Source: an uncultured Acetatifactor sp. (GTDB lineage: Bacteria; Bacillota; Clostridia; Lachnospirales; Lachnospiraceae). From it: 33,603 bases of DNA. Below are positions 5,791 through 15,143 of the stretch, one piece after another (position 1 is the stretch's first letter; each line of letters opens with the position of its first letter). Position numbers and translations under genes: made by a program. The stretch covers positions 1 to 33,603 of the forward strand of contig CAJUAP010000043.1 of NCBI GenBank assembly GCA_910584435.1. Direction: 5' to 3'. Under the pieces are notes generated by a model that ran no database searches, had not been told where the DNA came from, and saw only the letters and a program-made list of their open reading frames with translations.

Positions 5791-8373
5791 ATGACGAAGT
5801 TGAAACCAAAGTTTGATCAGAGAAATATGCAATGGACGGCAATGATTTTATCCTTTTGTATTCCTTCAGCCATCATGCTGGTCTTGTTTGTAATCAATGG
5901 TATCTACCCCTTTGGGGACAGGAGTTTTCTGTTTGCGGATCTGTACCACCAGTATATGCCTTTTTTTACGGAATTGCTGCACAAGGTCGGGGAAGGGGAA
6001 AGCCTGTATTTTTCTTATCATTTAGGAATCGGATCTAATTTCCTGGCACTTTTTGTATATTATCTTGCCAGTCCCCTTCATATCTTTTCCTTATTGGTGC
6101 CGGAGAGCCATCTGGTGGAGTTTATCAGTTATTTGATTGTATTTAAAATAGGACTTGCCGGTTTTACGTCTTTTCTGTATCTGCAGAAGCATTTCCATAC
6201 AAAAGACTGCGGTGCGCTGCTTTTTTCCTGCTTTTATGCATTGTCAGGATTTATGGCGGCTTATAATTACAATATTATGTGGGTGGACTGTGTGGTATTA
6301 CTACCGCTCATCGTGCTTGGACTGGAACGGCTGGTGAAGGAGGGCAGATGGGGGCTGTACTGTGTGGCGCTGGCATTGTCCATTTTTACTAATTTTTACA
6401 TTTCCATTATGGTCTGTATTTTTCTGGTATTATATTTTATTGTACTTCTGGTGACGGAGAAGCATCGTCTGCGCAGTATGGGATATTTTGCGCTGTTTTC
6501 CCTGCTGGCAGGAGGAATGGCGTCCGTGCTGCTCATCCCGGAAGTGTGTGCGATTCTGGAGACAGATTTTGGCGATATGGATTTCCCTTCTAAAGTAGAA
6601 TCCTATTTTTCTGTGTTAGATATGCTGGCGAGACATTGTATCTGTGTCACAACGGAGAGGGGGCTGGACCACTGGCCGAATATCTATTGCGGTAGTGCAG
6701 TGCTGATGCTGGTTCCCATGTATCTGATGAACAGGAAGATTTCCATTCGTGAGAAGTTCTGCCGTATGGCGCTGGCAGGTTTTCTGCTGCTGAGTTTCGG
6801 TACCAATCTTCTTGATTTTATCTGGCATGGGTTGAATTATCCGGATTCCCTGCCGGCCAGACAATCTTTCATCTATATATTTCTTGTGCTTGTGATGTGT
6901 TATGAAGCATGGCTCCGTGTGCGTGAGACGGATGAACAGCAGATATTATACGGGTATTTGTGCGCGGTGGGATTTTTCCTTTTCTGTGAGAAATTTGTTG
7001 CACATGAGGATTTCTATCCGGGCGTGAAGCTGCTGACCCTGGTATTTGTCAGCATTTATGCGGTTCTTCTATATGTGTACCGGACCAGGCCCCGGGGATG
7101 TAAGGTGATGAAAGCCGCAGCAATCGTGGCATTATTGACAGTGGCGGCGGAATGCGGGATTAATACTTATAATACAAGTGTGGGAACCGTGAGCCGCAGC
7201 GAGTATTTCAGGCAGGTTAGTGACTACAAGGAACTATATGAAATGACAAAGGACAGGGAAGAAGGGGTATACCGTCTGGAGAAATTTACCAGAAGGACGA
7301 ATAATGATGGTACACTGACCGGGATTCCTACAGCCAGCTTGTTTTCTTCCACCATGAATTCCTATGTGATGGATATGTACAGGCTTCTGGGAATGCGCTA
7401 CAGCAAGGTGTTCTATAGTTTTGACGGTGCAACGGCGTTTACTTCCGCGCTGCTGAACGTAAAATATATGTTTGGAGATTCGGAAAAGTATGAAAACGGA
7501 TTGTACACTTTAATCGGGCAGAAGGGGGAGGTCTATCTGTATCAGTGCAATGCATCCCTGCCCTTTGGTTATGTGGCGCCTTTGGAATATGATCTGTCGG
7601 ATGATTACCAGGACCATGGTATTCATCTGCAGAATCGAATGGTCAGGGATCTTGGAATCAATGGAACTTTGTTCAGGAAGGCAAGGGCAACGCAGTCGGG
7701 AGATGATATATCGTTCACGGCGGATAAGGACGGATATTATTATGCAATCCTGACGGCATGGGGAACCGGCAGAATAGAATATACAGGGGGCAGTACGGAG
7801 ACGGAGGCATTCAAAGATTTGAAGCTTGGCTCCATTCTGTATCTTGGGTATTTGGAGGAAGGGCAGAGTATTATGTTAAAGAATGGGGATGAGAATGATG
7901 CCACCCCTAAGATTTCTGCAAATGTGTATCAGCTCAATGAGACGGTGCTGGAGCAGGCATTGGAGGTGCTTTCCGCACAGCATATGGAAAATGTGGTCTG
8001 GGAAAGCGACCATATTGCAGGGGATATTGCAATGGAAGAACCCGGCAGAGTCATTTTTACGCTGCCCTATGAGGACGGATGGACAGTGATGGTCAATGGA
8101 GAAGAGAGAGAAGGGGTTTTGTTTGGAGGCTGCCTGATGGCCTTTGACTTGGAACCGGGAGAGTATCATTTTGAGATGAAGTATGTGCCGGAAGGTTTTG
8201 CGGCAGGTCTGATGGTAAGTGCGGTAAGCATTGTGATTTTTACAGGAATTTGTGTTCTGAGGTGGTTACTGTGCAGCCATATGCTGTTAAGTAAAAAGCA
8301 GAAGGAATGTGTTAAAGCGGAAGAAGAGCAATCCATGGAAGAAGAGCAATCCATGGAAGAAGACAATCCATAG
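5791..8373 (+). CDS. yfhO: YfhO family polytopic membrane protein
   Basis: The 860-residue product matches the YfhO family, large membrane proteins linked in Bacillus and Listeria to glycosylation of lipoteichoic acid. The N-terminal half (about 15-450) holds a dozen or so hydrophobic helices. The family block FLFADLYHQYMPFF near residue 48 has the Asp expected at the first extracytoplasmic loop of GT-C-type glycosyltransferases. Residues about 460-800 form a soluble beta-rich domain containing the NVKYMFGD motif and the final GEYHFEMKYVPEGF block. A last helix spans about 805-830. The extreme C-terminus is an acidic repeat, EEEQSM in two and a half copies, encoded by an 18-bp unit that also occurs in sbcC. 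Start ATG 5791 follows a modest GATAGAGG site. The donor and acceptor sugars are not predictable. Confidence 0.88.
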   Translation: MTKLKPKFDQRNMQWTAMILSFCIPSAIMLVLFVINGIYPFGDRSFLFADLYHQYMPFFTELLHKVGEGESLYFSYHLGIGSNFLALFVYYLASPLHIFSLLVPESHLVEFISYLIVFKIGLAGFTSFLYLQKHFHTKDCGALLFSCFYALSGFMAAYNYNIMWVDCVVLLPLIVLGLERLVKEGRWGLYCVALALSIFTNFYISIMVCIFLVLYFIVLLVTEKHRLRSMGYFALFSLLAGGMASVLLIPEVCAILETDFGDMDFPSKVESYFSVLDMLARHCICVTTERGLDHWPNIYCGSAVLMLVPMYLMNRKISIREKFCRMALAGFLLLSFGTNLLDFIWHGLNYPDSLPARQSFIYIFLVLVMCYEAWLRVRETDEQQILYGYLCAVGFFLFCEKFVAHEDFYPGVKLLTLVFVSIYAVLLYVYRTRPRGCKVMKAAAIVALLTVAAECGINTYNTSVGTVSRSEYFRQVSDYKELYEMTKDREEGVYRLEKFTRRTNNDGTLTGIPTASLFSSTMNSYVMDMYRLLGMRYSKVFYSFDGATAFTSALLNVKYMFGDSEKYENGLYTLIGQKGEVYLYQCNASLPFGYVAPLEYDLSDDYQDHGIHLQNRMVRDLGINGTLFRKARATQSGDDISFTADKDGYYYAILTAWGTGRIEYTGGSTETEAFKDLKLGSILYLGYLEEGQSIMLKNGDENDATPKISANVYQLNETVLEQALEVLSAQHMENVVWESDHIAGDIAMEEPGRVIFTLPYEDGWTVMVNGEEREGVLFGGCLMAFDLEPGEYHFEMKYVPEGFAAGLMVSAVSIVIFTGICVLRWLLCSHMLLSKKQKECVKAEEEQSMEEEQSMEEDNP
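8320..8370 (+). repeat. 18-bp coding repeats (EEEQSM) at the YfhO C-terminus
   Basis: The unit GAAGAAGAGCAATCCATG occurs at 8320-8337 and 8338-8355, followed by a partial third copy with a changed centre that runs into the stop codon. The same unit, with CAT for CAA, is repeated in sbcC at 28144-28215 in the same reading frame. Confidence 0.95.
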
Positions 8374-8525
8374 GAGCGCATTTAGTGAAAATAAGCGGCT
8401 GGTGGAGGGTAAGATGAGCAGAGGTATATTTTTATGATAAAAGAATCATACGCTGATATTTTGTGCGGCGGCAGCTGTTCTCTGAAATTCTTGTGTTATT
8501 TCGTTTCCCGCCGAGACTGAAGTGA

Positions 8526-8802
8526 AGACAGAAGCTCTTCTGGGTGTGGATGCTGCTCCTGGCGGTTATCGCAGGAGTAGGCAATCTGGCAACAGGTCTT
8601 TATTCGGCACTTGCCCTTTACATTCCGATATCCGGCAATTGCAGCGATTCTCCTGTTCGGAATATATGCGTCCCGGCTGGCACCGATTACTTATATGGAG
8701 GGTACCTGTGGGCCGGAACGAATGGGTGATATGATGTGGTTCAGCTATGTATTCTGGATATGCAGTGTGGAAGGGTACTGGGCGGGATGGTTTCGGCATT
8801 GA
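8526..8802 (+). pseudogene. Frameshifted remnant of a small membrane protein
   Basis: Two overlapping frames give hydrophobic segments that read as one protein after a shift at about 8604-8630. The first frame encodes FWVWMLLLAVIAGVGNLA and then LYSALALYIP. The second continues with IAAILLFGIYASRLAPITY and ends FSYVFWICSVEGYWAGWFRH at 8802. There is no ribosome binding site and no ATG start. I do not recognise the family. Intergenic DNA is not expected to keep helix-like hydrophobic runs in two abutting frames, so a disrupted gene is the best explanation. Confidence 0.5.
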
Positions 8803-9002
8803 TTCGCAGGATAAAGTGCAGTTGATAAAGCAGAATCAGTGTTATCAGGTTATTACGGAATGCTGCAGTTATGCTGTCCGGCGTTATGGTGTATGCCGGT
8901 CTTGCTGACCAATGTGCAGAGCAGCAGCACATATAAAGCATGTGCTGCGGTACGCGGTGAATTTAATAGAGAAATAAGGCGGTGTACGCTTTTGGGTGCC
9001 TG

Positions 9003-9021
9003 AAGCCTTCGCAGAAGGCTT
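9003..9021. repeat. Perfect 8-bp hairpin with GCA loop
   Basis: AAGCCTTC, loop GCA, GAAGGCTT. No T tract on either side. It has the same architecture (7-8-bp perfect stem, 3-base loop) as the hairpins at 30114-30130 and 30183-30199, so it may belong to a class of dispersed small palindromes. Confidence 0.6.
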
Positions 9022-9200
9022 GGTGTTATAAACGGAGTGAACAGTAACACAGAAAGTCAAAATCGTCAGAAAAATATGAAATCAAAGGTGGTATATTTGT
9101 ACAGAATGTGATAAAATAATTCTGACGGGAGTAGAAAGCAGGCTTAAGAAGCCGAGTGAACTATGAGAAAGGGCAACGGAATGTTGTATAGGTGAATTTT

Positions 9201-10436
9201 ATGCTGTTGGCGATGATACCTCTTTTTGATGAAAATATGACGGTAAAGGCGTATTCTGTTTTTTCACAGAAGGAGAATTTTTTACTCAATCCAAGGATGC
9301 TTGGTACGGCACAATATGATGGTGCGACTACAGTGGAAGGGCTGGAACTGATCGAGGAAATGGGGATTGAGACCATATCCGAGGATACGGAGGTTTTTGT
9401 GCCGGTGACCAATATTGCTATTTTTTCCGATGTAGAAAATCAGTGTCATGCGCCCCATGATAGAATTGTATTTCTGATAGATAATACGATTCCTCCTGTT
9501 GAGATGTATGTGAAGCGTATACGGGAATTGAAGGCTATGGGATATAAACTGGCAGTTCGTAAGATTGCAGTGGTAGACCTGGAAGGATATCGGGAAATCT
9601 TAAAGCTGGCGGATTACGTATTTTTGAACAGTCATAAGATTGCCATTGACAAGGCAAGGATTTACTTTGGGAAGCTTTACCCGAATATCAGGCTGTGTGC
9701 CGGCAGTATCGATACCATGGATGAATATGAGCATCTGAAAAATGAGGGCGGCTATCAGCTGTATGAGGGCAATTTCTATCGGGTGCCTGTGGCAAAAGGA
9801 AATAATGAAGTGGCTCCCCTGAAGGTGAATTACATAGAATTACTGAACGTAGTAAACAATGAGAATTTTGATCTGGCGGATGCGGCGGAAATCATCGGAC
9901 GAGATACGGCATTGACGATTTCCCTGCTGAAGATGGTAAACCGTATGACGGTGAACTCCGGAATTACCACTATCCGCCATGCGGCAGCCATGCTGGGGCA
10001 GGTGGAGCTGAAAAAGTGGATTAACACAGCGGTGGCAAATGAACTGTATGCGGACAAGCCCAGTGAAATTACGAGACTCTCCCTGCTTCGTGCGAAATTT
10101 GCGGAGAAGCTGGCAGCTGATTTTAATCTTCAGGGTAAATCGGATGAGCTGTTCTTAATGGGACTGTTCTCCGTATTGGATATTATTCTGGAGAAATCAA
10201 TGGAAGAGTCTCTGGAAATGTTAAAGGTGGCAGGGAATATCAGGGAAGCTTTGATTGAGCATGATGGCTTGTTGTATCCGGTATTAGAACTCATTACGCA
10301 GTATGAGACTGCGAATTGGGCAGAAGTGTCCAGATTGATGGTGCTGCAGAATATTAATGTGGATTCCTTAAGCGGAGCTTATTTGTATGCGCTTCAGTGG
10401 TATAAGGAATTGATGTTTGAAGGCGAAAAAATGTGA
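9201..10436 (+). CDS. Degenerate EAL plus HDOD domain signalling protein (YuxH-like)
   Basis: A roughly 411-residue protein with two parts. Residues about 1-200 resemble an EAL-type (cyclic-di-GMP phosphodiesterase) fold in YuxH-like proteins, but the catalytic motifs are lost: the position of the usual E-x-x-E reads LIDNT, and no EAL triplet is present. Residues about 205-395 form an HDOD domain (NVVNNENFDLADAAEII, SLLKMVNRM, IRHAAAMLGQVELKKW), a non-catalytic HD relative. It is probably a cytoplasmic protein-interaction or sensory module rather than an enzyme. ATG 9201 is preferred because AGG (9190-9192) lies 8 bases upstream; GTG 9192, in frame, would add three residues. A terminator follows at 10502. 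Confidence 0.85.
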   Translation: MLLAMIPLFDENMTVKAYSVFSQKENFLLNPRMLGTAQYDGATTVEGLELIEEMGIETISEDTEVFVPVTNIAIFSDVENQCHAPHDRIVFLIDNTIPPVEMYVKRIRELKAMGYKLAVRKIAVVDLEGYREILKLADYVFLNSHKIAIDKARIYFGKLYPNIRLCAGSIDTMDEYEHLKNEGGYQLYEGNFYRVPVAKGNNEVAPLKVNYIELLNVVNNENFDLADAAEIIGRDTALTISLLKMVNRMTVNSGITTIRHAAAMLGQVELKKWINTAVANELYADKPSEITRLSLLRAKFAEKLAADFNLQGKSDELFLMGLFSVLDIILEKSMEESLEMLKVAGNIREALIEHDGLLYPVLELITQYETANWAEVSRLMVLQNINVDSLSGAYLYALQWYKELMFEGEKM

Positions 10437-10501
10437 TGGTACGCATGAAAACACCTTGCGGCGAGATGAGTGAATAGCAGTATGGGGTGTTTCAGCAATA
10501 T

Positions 10502-10537
10502 AAAAATAGACGGGTTTTTGTTGCCCGTCTATTTTTT
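10502..10537. terminator. Intrinsic terminator between the EAL/HDOD gene and carA
   Basis: Arms AAAAATAGACGGG (10502-10514) and CCCGTCTATTTTT (10524-10536) pair perfectly over 13 bp around a 9-base loop. The + strand ends in six T residues. The A run on the left arm would also allow termination on the - strand. The descending arm overlaps the -35 box of the carA promoter. Confidence 0.85.
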
Positions 10538-10549
10538 CTGTGCTATAAT
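10521..10549 (+). promoter_or_regulatory. carA promoter, -35 inside the upstream terminator
   Basis: TTGCCC (10521-10526) and TATAAT (10544-10549) are 17 bases apart, and TGC immediately before the -10 gives an extended -10 element. Transcription should begin near 10556, about 55 bases before the carA start. No PyrR-type anti-antiterminator fold or T-box is seen in that short leader. Confidence 0.75.
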
Positions 10550-10611
10550 AGGTCAGGTGTCCGAAATGTGTTTGATCATATGAATGCCAAGGCAGGCAGA
10601 GGAGGAAAATT

Positions 10612-11814
10612 ATGAAAGCATTTCTGATTTTAGAGGACGGCACTGTGTTTGAGGGAGTTCATATCGGTGCTGTCAGAGAGGTGATCAGTGAGATTGTGTT
10701 TAACACATCTATGGCAGGGTATCTTGAAGTACTGACGGACCCGTCCTATGCCGGGCAGGCGGTATGTATGACATATCCTTTGATTGGCAATTATGGCATC
10801 TGCAGCGATGACATGGAATCTTTAAAACCCTGGCCTGACGGCTTCATTGTACGGGAGCTTTCCCGCATTTCCAGCAATTTCCGCAGTGATCTGACAATTC
10901 AGCAATTCCTCGAAGAAAATAATGTGCCCGGTATCGCAGGCGTTGACACAAGAGCCCTGACGCAGATTTTACGGGAAAAAGGCACTATGAACGGTATGAT
11001 TACCACCGACAAAAATTATAATCTGTCTGAAATTCTGCCGAAGATAAAGGCATATGTGACCGGTAAGGTGGTGGAGAGGGTATCCTGTAAGGAGAAATAT
11101 GTGGTGGAACCTGTGGGAAAACTGGAAGAAAACGGTCCCTTGTCCGGGACTGCCAGATTTGACGCTGCTTTTTACGAAAAGGGCGGCAGGGAGAAACGTC
11201 CGGCGCTGGTAAGGAAATTGAATGGTACGGGGCTTCGGGTGGCGCTTCTTGACCTGGGGGCAAAAGACAATATAGCGCGTTCTCTGGCGGAGAGAGGGTG
11301 TGAGGTAGTGGTATATCCCTGTTCTTCTTTGGCAGAAGAAATCATTGCGTCCAATCCGGACGGGATTATGTTGAGCAATGGTCCGGGAGACCCTAAGGAA
11401 TGTACGGATATTATCCGGGAAATCAGGAAGCTTTATGAGACGGAGATCCCCATTTTTGCCATCTGTCTGGGGCATCAGCTGATGGCGCTTGCCACAGGGG
11501 CAGATACCTATAAAATGAAATACGGACATCGGGGAGGGAATCATCCGGTGAAGGATCTTGCCACTGGCAGGGTGTACATTTCTTCCCAAAATCATGGTTA
11601 TGTGGTGGATATGGAAAAACTGGATCCAAAAGTAGCAAAGCCTGCTTTTATCAATGTCAATGACGGTACCAATGAGGGGCTTGCTTATACTGGTAAAAAT
11701 ATTTTCACGGTGCAATATCATCCTGAGAGCTGCCCCGGTCCCCAGGATTCCAGATATCTGTTTGACAGGTTTATTGAGATGATGAGAAACGAGAGGAGTG
11801 ATTTCAATGCCTAA
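10612..11814 (+). CDS. carA: Carbamoyl-phosphate synthase small subunit (glutaminase)
   Basis: CarA releases ammonia from glutamine and passes it to CarB for carbamoyl phosphate, the shared precursor of pyrimidines and arginine. The N-terminal CPSase domain (about 1-150) includes FNTSMAGYLEVLTDPSYAGQ and GVDTRALTQ. The C-terminal class-I amidotransferase domain (about 210-395) has SNGPGDP, Cys285 in CLGHQ and His370/Glu372 in HPE, a complete triad. At 400 residues it is longer than the usual 355-385: the linker between the domains (about 170-207) has an extra low-conservation stretch. ATG 10612 follows a GAGGAAAAT site. The gene overlaps carB by 8 bases, as expected for stoichiometric subunits. 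Confidence 0.97.
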   Translation: MKAFLILEDGTVFEGVHIGAVREVISEIVFNTSMAGYLEVLTDPSYAGQAVCMTYPLIGNYGICSDDMESLKPWPDGFIVRELSRISSNFRSDLTIQQFLEENNVPGIAGVDTRALTQILREKGTMNGMITTDKNYNLSEILPKIKAYVTGKVVERVSCKEKYVVEPVGKLEENGPLSGTARFDAAFYEKGGREKRPALVRKLNGTGLRVALLDLGAKDNIARSLAERGCEVVVYPCSSLAEEIIASNPDGIMLSNGPGDPKECTDIIREIRKLYETEIPIFAICLGHQLMALATGADTYKMKYGHRGGNHPVKDLATGRVYISSQNHGYVVDMEKLDPKVAKPAFINVNDGTNEGLAYTGKNIFTVQYHPESCPGPQDSRYLFDRFIEMMRNERSDFNA

Positions 11815-14800
11815 GAATCCTGATGTAAAGCGAGTTATGGTGATTGGCTCCGGGCCGATTGTCATTGGACAGGCGGCGGAGTTTGACTATGCAGGCACTC
11901 AGGCGTGCCGTTCTCTGAAGGAAGAGGGCGTGGAGGTAATTCTGGTGAATTCCAATCCGGCCACCATCATGACGGACAGAGATATTGCAGATAAGGTCTA
12001 TATTGAGCCTCTGACTGTAAAGGTGCTGGAACAAATCATAGAAAAGGAGAAACCGGACAGTATTCTTCCCACGCTGGGGGGACAGGCGGGGTTAAACCTT
12101 GGTATGGAATTGGAAGAATCCGGATTCCTGGCTGTTCATGGAGTGAAACTCCTGGGAACCACTGCCGCAACAATACGCAATGCGGAGGGGCGTCAGGAAT
12201 TCAAGGATTTGATGGAGCGGATCGGGGAACCCTGTGCGGCTTCCAAAGTGGTGGAAAACGTGGAGGACGGCATTGCGTTTACGGATTCCATAGGGTATCC
12301 GGTGGTGCTGCGCCCGGCGTATACCCTGGGAGGCTCCGGAGGGGGCATTGCCCGCGACAGAGCCGAATTGGAGGAAATTTTAGAGAACGGTCTCCGGCTG
12401 TCAAGGGTGGGACAGGTACTTGTGGAGCGCTGTATTGCGGGCTGGAAGGAAATTGAATATGAAGTCATGAGGGACAGTGCAGGCAATTGTATTACCGTGT
12501 GCAACATGGAGAACATAGATCCTGTGGGTGTGCACACGGGGGACAGCATTGTGGTGGCGCCGTCCCAGACGCTCAGTGACAAAGAATACCAGATGCTCAG
12601 GACTTCAGCACTGAACATCATCAATGAGCTGCAGATTACCGGAGGCTGTAATGTGCAGTTTGCGCTGCATCCCACCAGTTTTGAGTACTGTGTGATTGAA
12701 GTAAATCCCCGTGTGAGCCGTTCTTCCGCCCTTGCTTCCAAGGCAACCGGTTATCCCATTGCCAAAGTGGCGGCGAAGATTGCTCTGGGTTATACCTTAG
12801 ATGAGATTAAAAATGCCATTACACAGAAAACCTATGCAAGCTTTGAGCCCGCATTGGATTATTGTGTGGTAAAGCTTCCCAGGCTTCCGTTCGATAAGTT
12901 CTTGACGGCAAAACGTGCATTAACGACACAGATGAAGGCCACAGGCGAGGTGATGAGTATCTGTGATAACTTCGAGGGAGCTTTGATGAAGGCAATCCGC
13001 TCTCTGGAGCAGCATGTGGACAGTCTGCTCAGTTACGATTTCAGTGCGCTGTCGGCGGAAGAACTGGAAAACCGACTGAAGGTTGTAGATGACCAGCGTA
13101 TCTGGGTGATTGCAGAGGCTGTCAGAAAAGGAATCAGCTATGAGAAAATACACTCTATCACAATGATAGATGTGTGGTTTATTGATAAAATTGCGGCGCT
13201 GGTGGAAATGGAGCGGGCGTTACAGACACAAGAATTGACGGTTCCGCTGCTTAAGGAGGCTAAGAGGATAGAGTTTCCCGACAATGTGATTGCAAGGCTG
13301 ACCGGAAAGCAGGAGGCAGAGATTAAGAAGCTGCGTTATGAGAACGGAATCCGGGCTGTCTACAAAATGGTGGACACCTGTGCGGCGGAATTTGCGGCAT
13401 CCACACCGTATTATTATTCTGTTTACGGCGGGGTATGTGAGGCGCAGGAGACCAAAGGGCGCAGAAAGGTGCTGGTGCTTGGTTCCGGTCCCATCCGCAT
13501 CGGGCAGGGGATTGAGTTCGACTATTGCTCCGTACATGCTACCTGGGCTTTCTCAAGAGCCGGTTATGAGACAATCATTATCAATAACAATCCGGAGACG
13601 GTAAGTACTGATTTTGATATTGCGGATAAGCTTTATTTTGAGCCTTTGACGCCGGAGGATGTGGAATCCATTGTCAACATTGAGAAGCCCGATGGGGCGG
13701 TGGTTCAATTCGGCGGACAGACTGCCATAAAACTGACCGAGAGCCTGATGAAAATGGGTGTGCCCATTCTCGGCACCAAGGCGGAGGATGTGGACGCGGC
13801 AGAGGACAGGGAGCTTTTTGACAGGATTCTGGAAGAAACGCAGATTCCCCGTGCGGAGGGCGGGACGGTTTATACGGCGGAAGAGGCTAAAAAGGTTGCA
13901 AACCGTCTGGGCTATCCTGTGCTGGTGCGGCCTTCTTATGTGCTGGGGGGACAGGGAATGCAGATTGCCATTTCCGACGAAGAGATTGAGGAATTTATGG
14001 CAATTATCAACCGGATAGCCCAGGATCATCCGATTTTGGTGGATAAGTACCTGCAGGGTAAGGAGATTGAGGTGGATGCGGTGTGTGACGGCACCGATAT
14101 CCTGATTCCCGGTATTATGGAACATATTGAACGGACAGGCGTGCATTCAGGGGACAGTATCTCCGTTTATCCGGCGCCTACCATTGGCCGTCTGGTGAAG
14201 GAGAAGATTGCGGAGTACACAAGAAGACTGGCGAAGGCGCTGCATGTAAAGGGATTGATTAATATTCAGTTTATCGCCATCGAAGAGGATGTGTATGTCA
14301 TTGAGGTCAATCCCCGTTCCTCAAGAACCGTACCTTATATCAGCAAGGTGACGGGGATACCCATTGTGGATCTGGCAACGGAGGTAATTCTTGGGAAGAC
14401 TATCCGGGAGCTTGGATATGAACCCGGTCTGCAGCCGGAAGCGGAGTACTATGCCATTAAGATGCCGGTATTTTCCTTTGAGAAGATTCGGGGAGCGGAG
14501 ATCAGCTTAGGGCCAGAAATGAAATCCACGGGGGAATGTTTAGGGATTGCCAGGACATTTCATGAGGCGCTGTATAAGGCATTCCTTGGCGCCGGGGTGA
14601 ATCTGCCCAAGTACAAGAATATGATTATTACGGTGAAGGATGCGGACAAAGGGGAAGCCATTAAGATTGGACGCCGTTTTGAGAAGCTGGGGTATACCAT
14701 CTATGCAACCAGAAGTACTGCGGCGGCATTAAAGGAAGCCGGGGTGAAAGCCAGGAAGGTGAATAAAATTTCGCAGGAATCGCCTACGGTCATGGATCTG

Positions 14801-15001
14801 ATTCTGGGGCATAGGATAGACCTTGTGATTGACACCCCTACCCAGGGGCGGGATAAGTCCAGGGACGGCTTCCTGATCCGGCGGACCGCGATTGAGACAG
14901 GAGTGCATTGTATCACTGCCATGGATACGGCCAGGGCATTGGTGACAAGCCTGGAAAATGCCAGCAATGCGCTGACTTTGATAGATATTGCGCAGCTGTA
15001 A
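11807..15001 (+). CDS. carB: Carbamoyl-phosphate synthase large subunit
   Basis: CarB uses two ATP, bicarbonate and channelled ammonia to form carbamoyl phosphate. The 1064-residue length is typical. The two homologous halves are clear: N-terminal VMVIGSGPIVIGQAAEFDYAG and C-terminal VLVLGSGPIRIGQGIEFDYC, each followed by an ATP-grasp domain (RPAYTLGGSGGGIA and RPSYVLGGQGMQIA, with EVNPR in each). The last 130 residues, from about 935, form the MGS-like allosteric domain. ATG 11807 is chosen over GTG 11798 because GAGAGGAG (11791-11798) lies 8 bases upstream. The start overlaps the carA stop, so translation is probably coupled. No terminator is evident after the stop. Confidence 0.97.
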   Translation: MPKNPDVKRVMVIGSGPIVIGQAAEFDYAGTQACRSLKEEGVEVILVNSNPATIMTDRDIADKVYIEPLTVKVLEQIIEKEKPDSILPTLGGQAGLNLGMELEESGFLAVHGVKLLGTTAATIRNAEGRQEFKDLMERIGEPCAASKVVENVEDGIAFTDSIGYPVVLRPAYTLGGSGGGIARDRAELEEILENGLRLSRVGQVLVERCIAGWKEIEYEVMRDSAGNCITVCNMENIDPVGVHTGDSIVVAPSQTLSDKEYQMLRTSALNIINELQITGGCNVQFALHPTSFEYCVIEVNPRVSRSSALASKATGYPIAKVAAKIALGYTLDEIKNAITQKTYASFEPALDYCVVKLPRLPFDKFLTAKRALTTQMKATGEVMSICDNFEGALMKAIRSLEQHVDSLLSYDFSALSAEELENRLKVVDDQRIWVIAEAVRKGISYEKIHSITMIDVWFIDKIAALVEMERALQTQELTVPLLKEAKRIEFPDNVIARLTGKQEAEIKKLRYENGIRAVYKMVDTCAAEFAASTPYYYSVYGGVCEAQETKGRRKVLVLGSGPIRIGQGIEFDYCSVHATWAFSRAGYETIIINNNPETVSTDFDIADKLYFEPLTPEDVESIVNIEKPDGAVVQFGGQTAIKLTESLMKMGVPILGTKAEDVDAAEDRELFDRILEETQIPRAEGGTVYTAEEAKKVANRLGYPVLVRPSYVLGGQGMQIAISDEEIEEFMAIINRIAQDHPILVDKYLQGKEIEVDAVCDGTDILIPGIMEHIERTGVHSGDSISVYPAPTIGRLVKEKIAEYTRRLAKALHVKGLINIQFIAIEEDVYVIEVNPRSSRTVPYISKVTGIPIVDLATEVILGKTIRELGYEPGLQPEAEYYAIKMPVFSFEKIRGAEISLGPEMKSTGECLGIARTFHEALYKAFLGAGVNLPKYKNMIITVKDADKGEAIKIGRRFEKLGYTIYATRSTAAALKEAGVKARKVNKISQESPTVMDLILGHRIDLVIDTPTQGRDKSRDGFLIRRTAIETGVHCITAMDTARALVTSLENASNALTLIDIAQL

Positions 15002-15028
15002 GGACTGTGTGGGGAGAAATTTTAACAG

Positions 15029-15117
15029 CATCTGCCCGGACAGTACCCGGAACAATGCCCGGTTATGTTCTTCAGACGAGCGTTGTTCTGCCGTACATGG
15101 TACTGGAAGGGCAGATG
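15029..15117. other. Structured spacer between carB and the NifX-like gene
   Basis: CATCTGCCC (15029-15037) and GGGCAGATG (15109-15117) form a perfect 9-bp inverted repeat enclosing 71 bases that carry smaller CCCGG repeats. It lies between the carB stop and the next ribosome binding site and would close a large leader domain. No known riboswitch signature is recognised. The match could be chance. Confidence 0.3.
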
Positions 15118-15143
15118 TGGAACTTATAATAGGAGAAGAGAAG

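Larger units (their letters stand above)
8374..9200. other. Intergenic region with decayed sequence
   Basis: More than 800 bases without an intact gene. It contains a frameshifted membrane-protein remnant (8526-8802) and a perfect hairpin with a 3-base loop, AAGCCTTC (9003-9010) and GAAGGCTT (9014-9021). A TGATAAAAT-like -10 region near 9109-9117 may serve the downstream gene but lacks a good -35. No terminator for yfhO was identified. Confidence 0.5.

Noticed and set aside
10550..10611. PyrR attenuator upstream of carA
   Set aside because: Only about 55 bases of leader with no terminator or antiterminator pair after the promoter.
10969..11865. 298-codon ORF on - over carA
   Set aside because: Fully antisense to carA/carB, His- and Ile-rich shadow composition, no family match.
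12193..12741. 182-codon ORF on - inside carB
   Set aside because: Antisense shadow of a highly conserved enzyme; composition reflects the codon structure of carB and there is no ribosome site.
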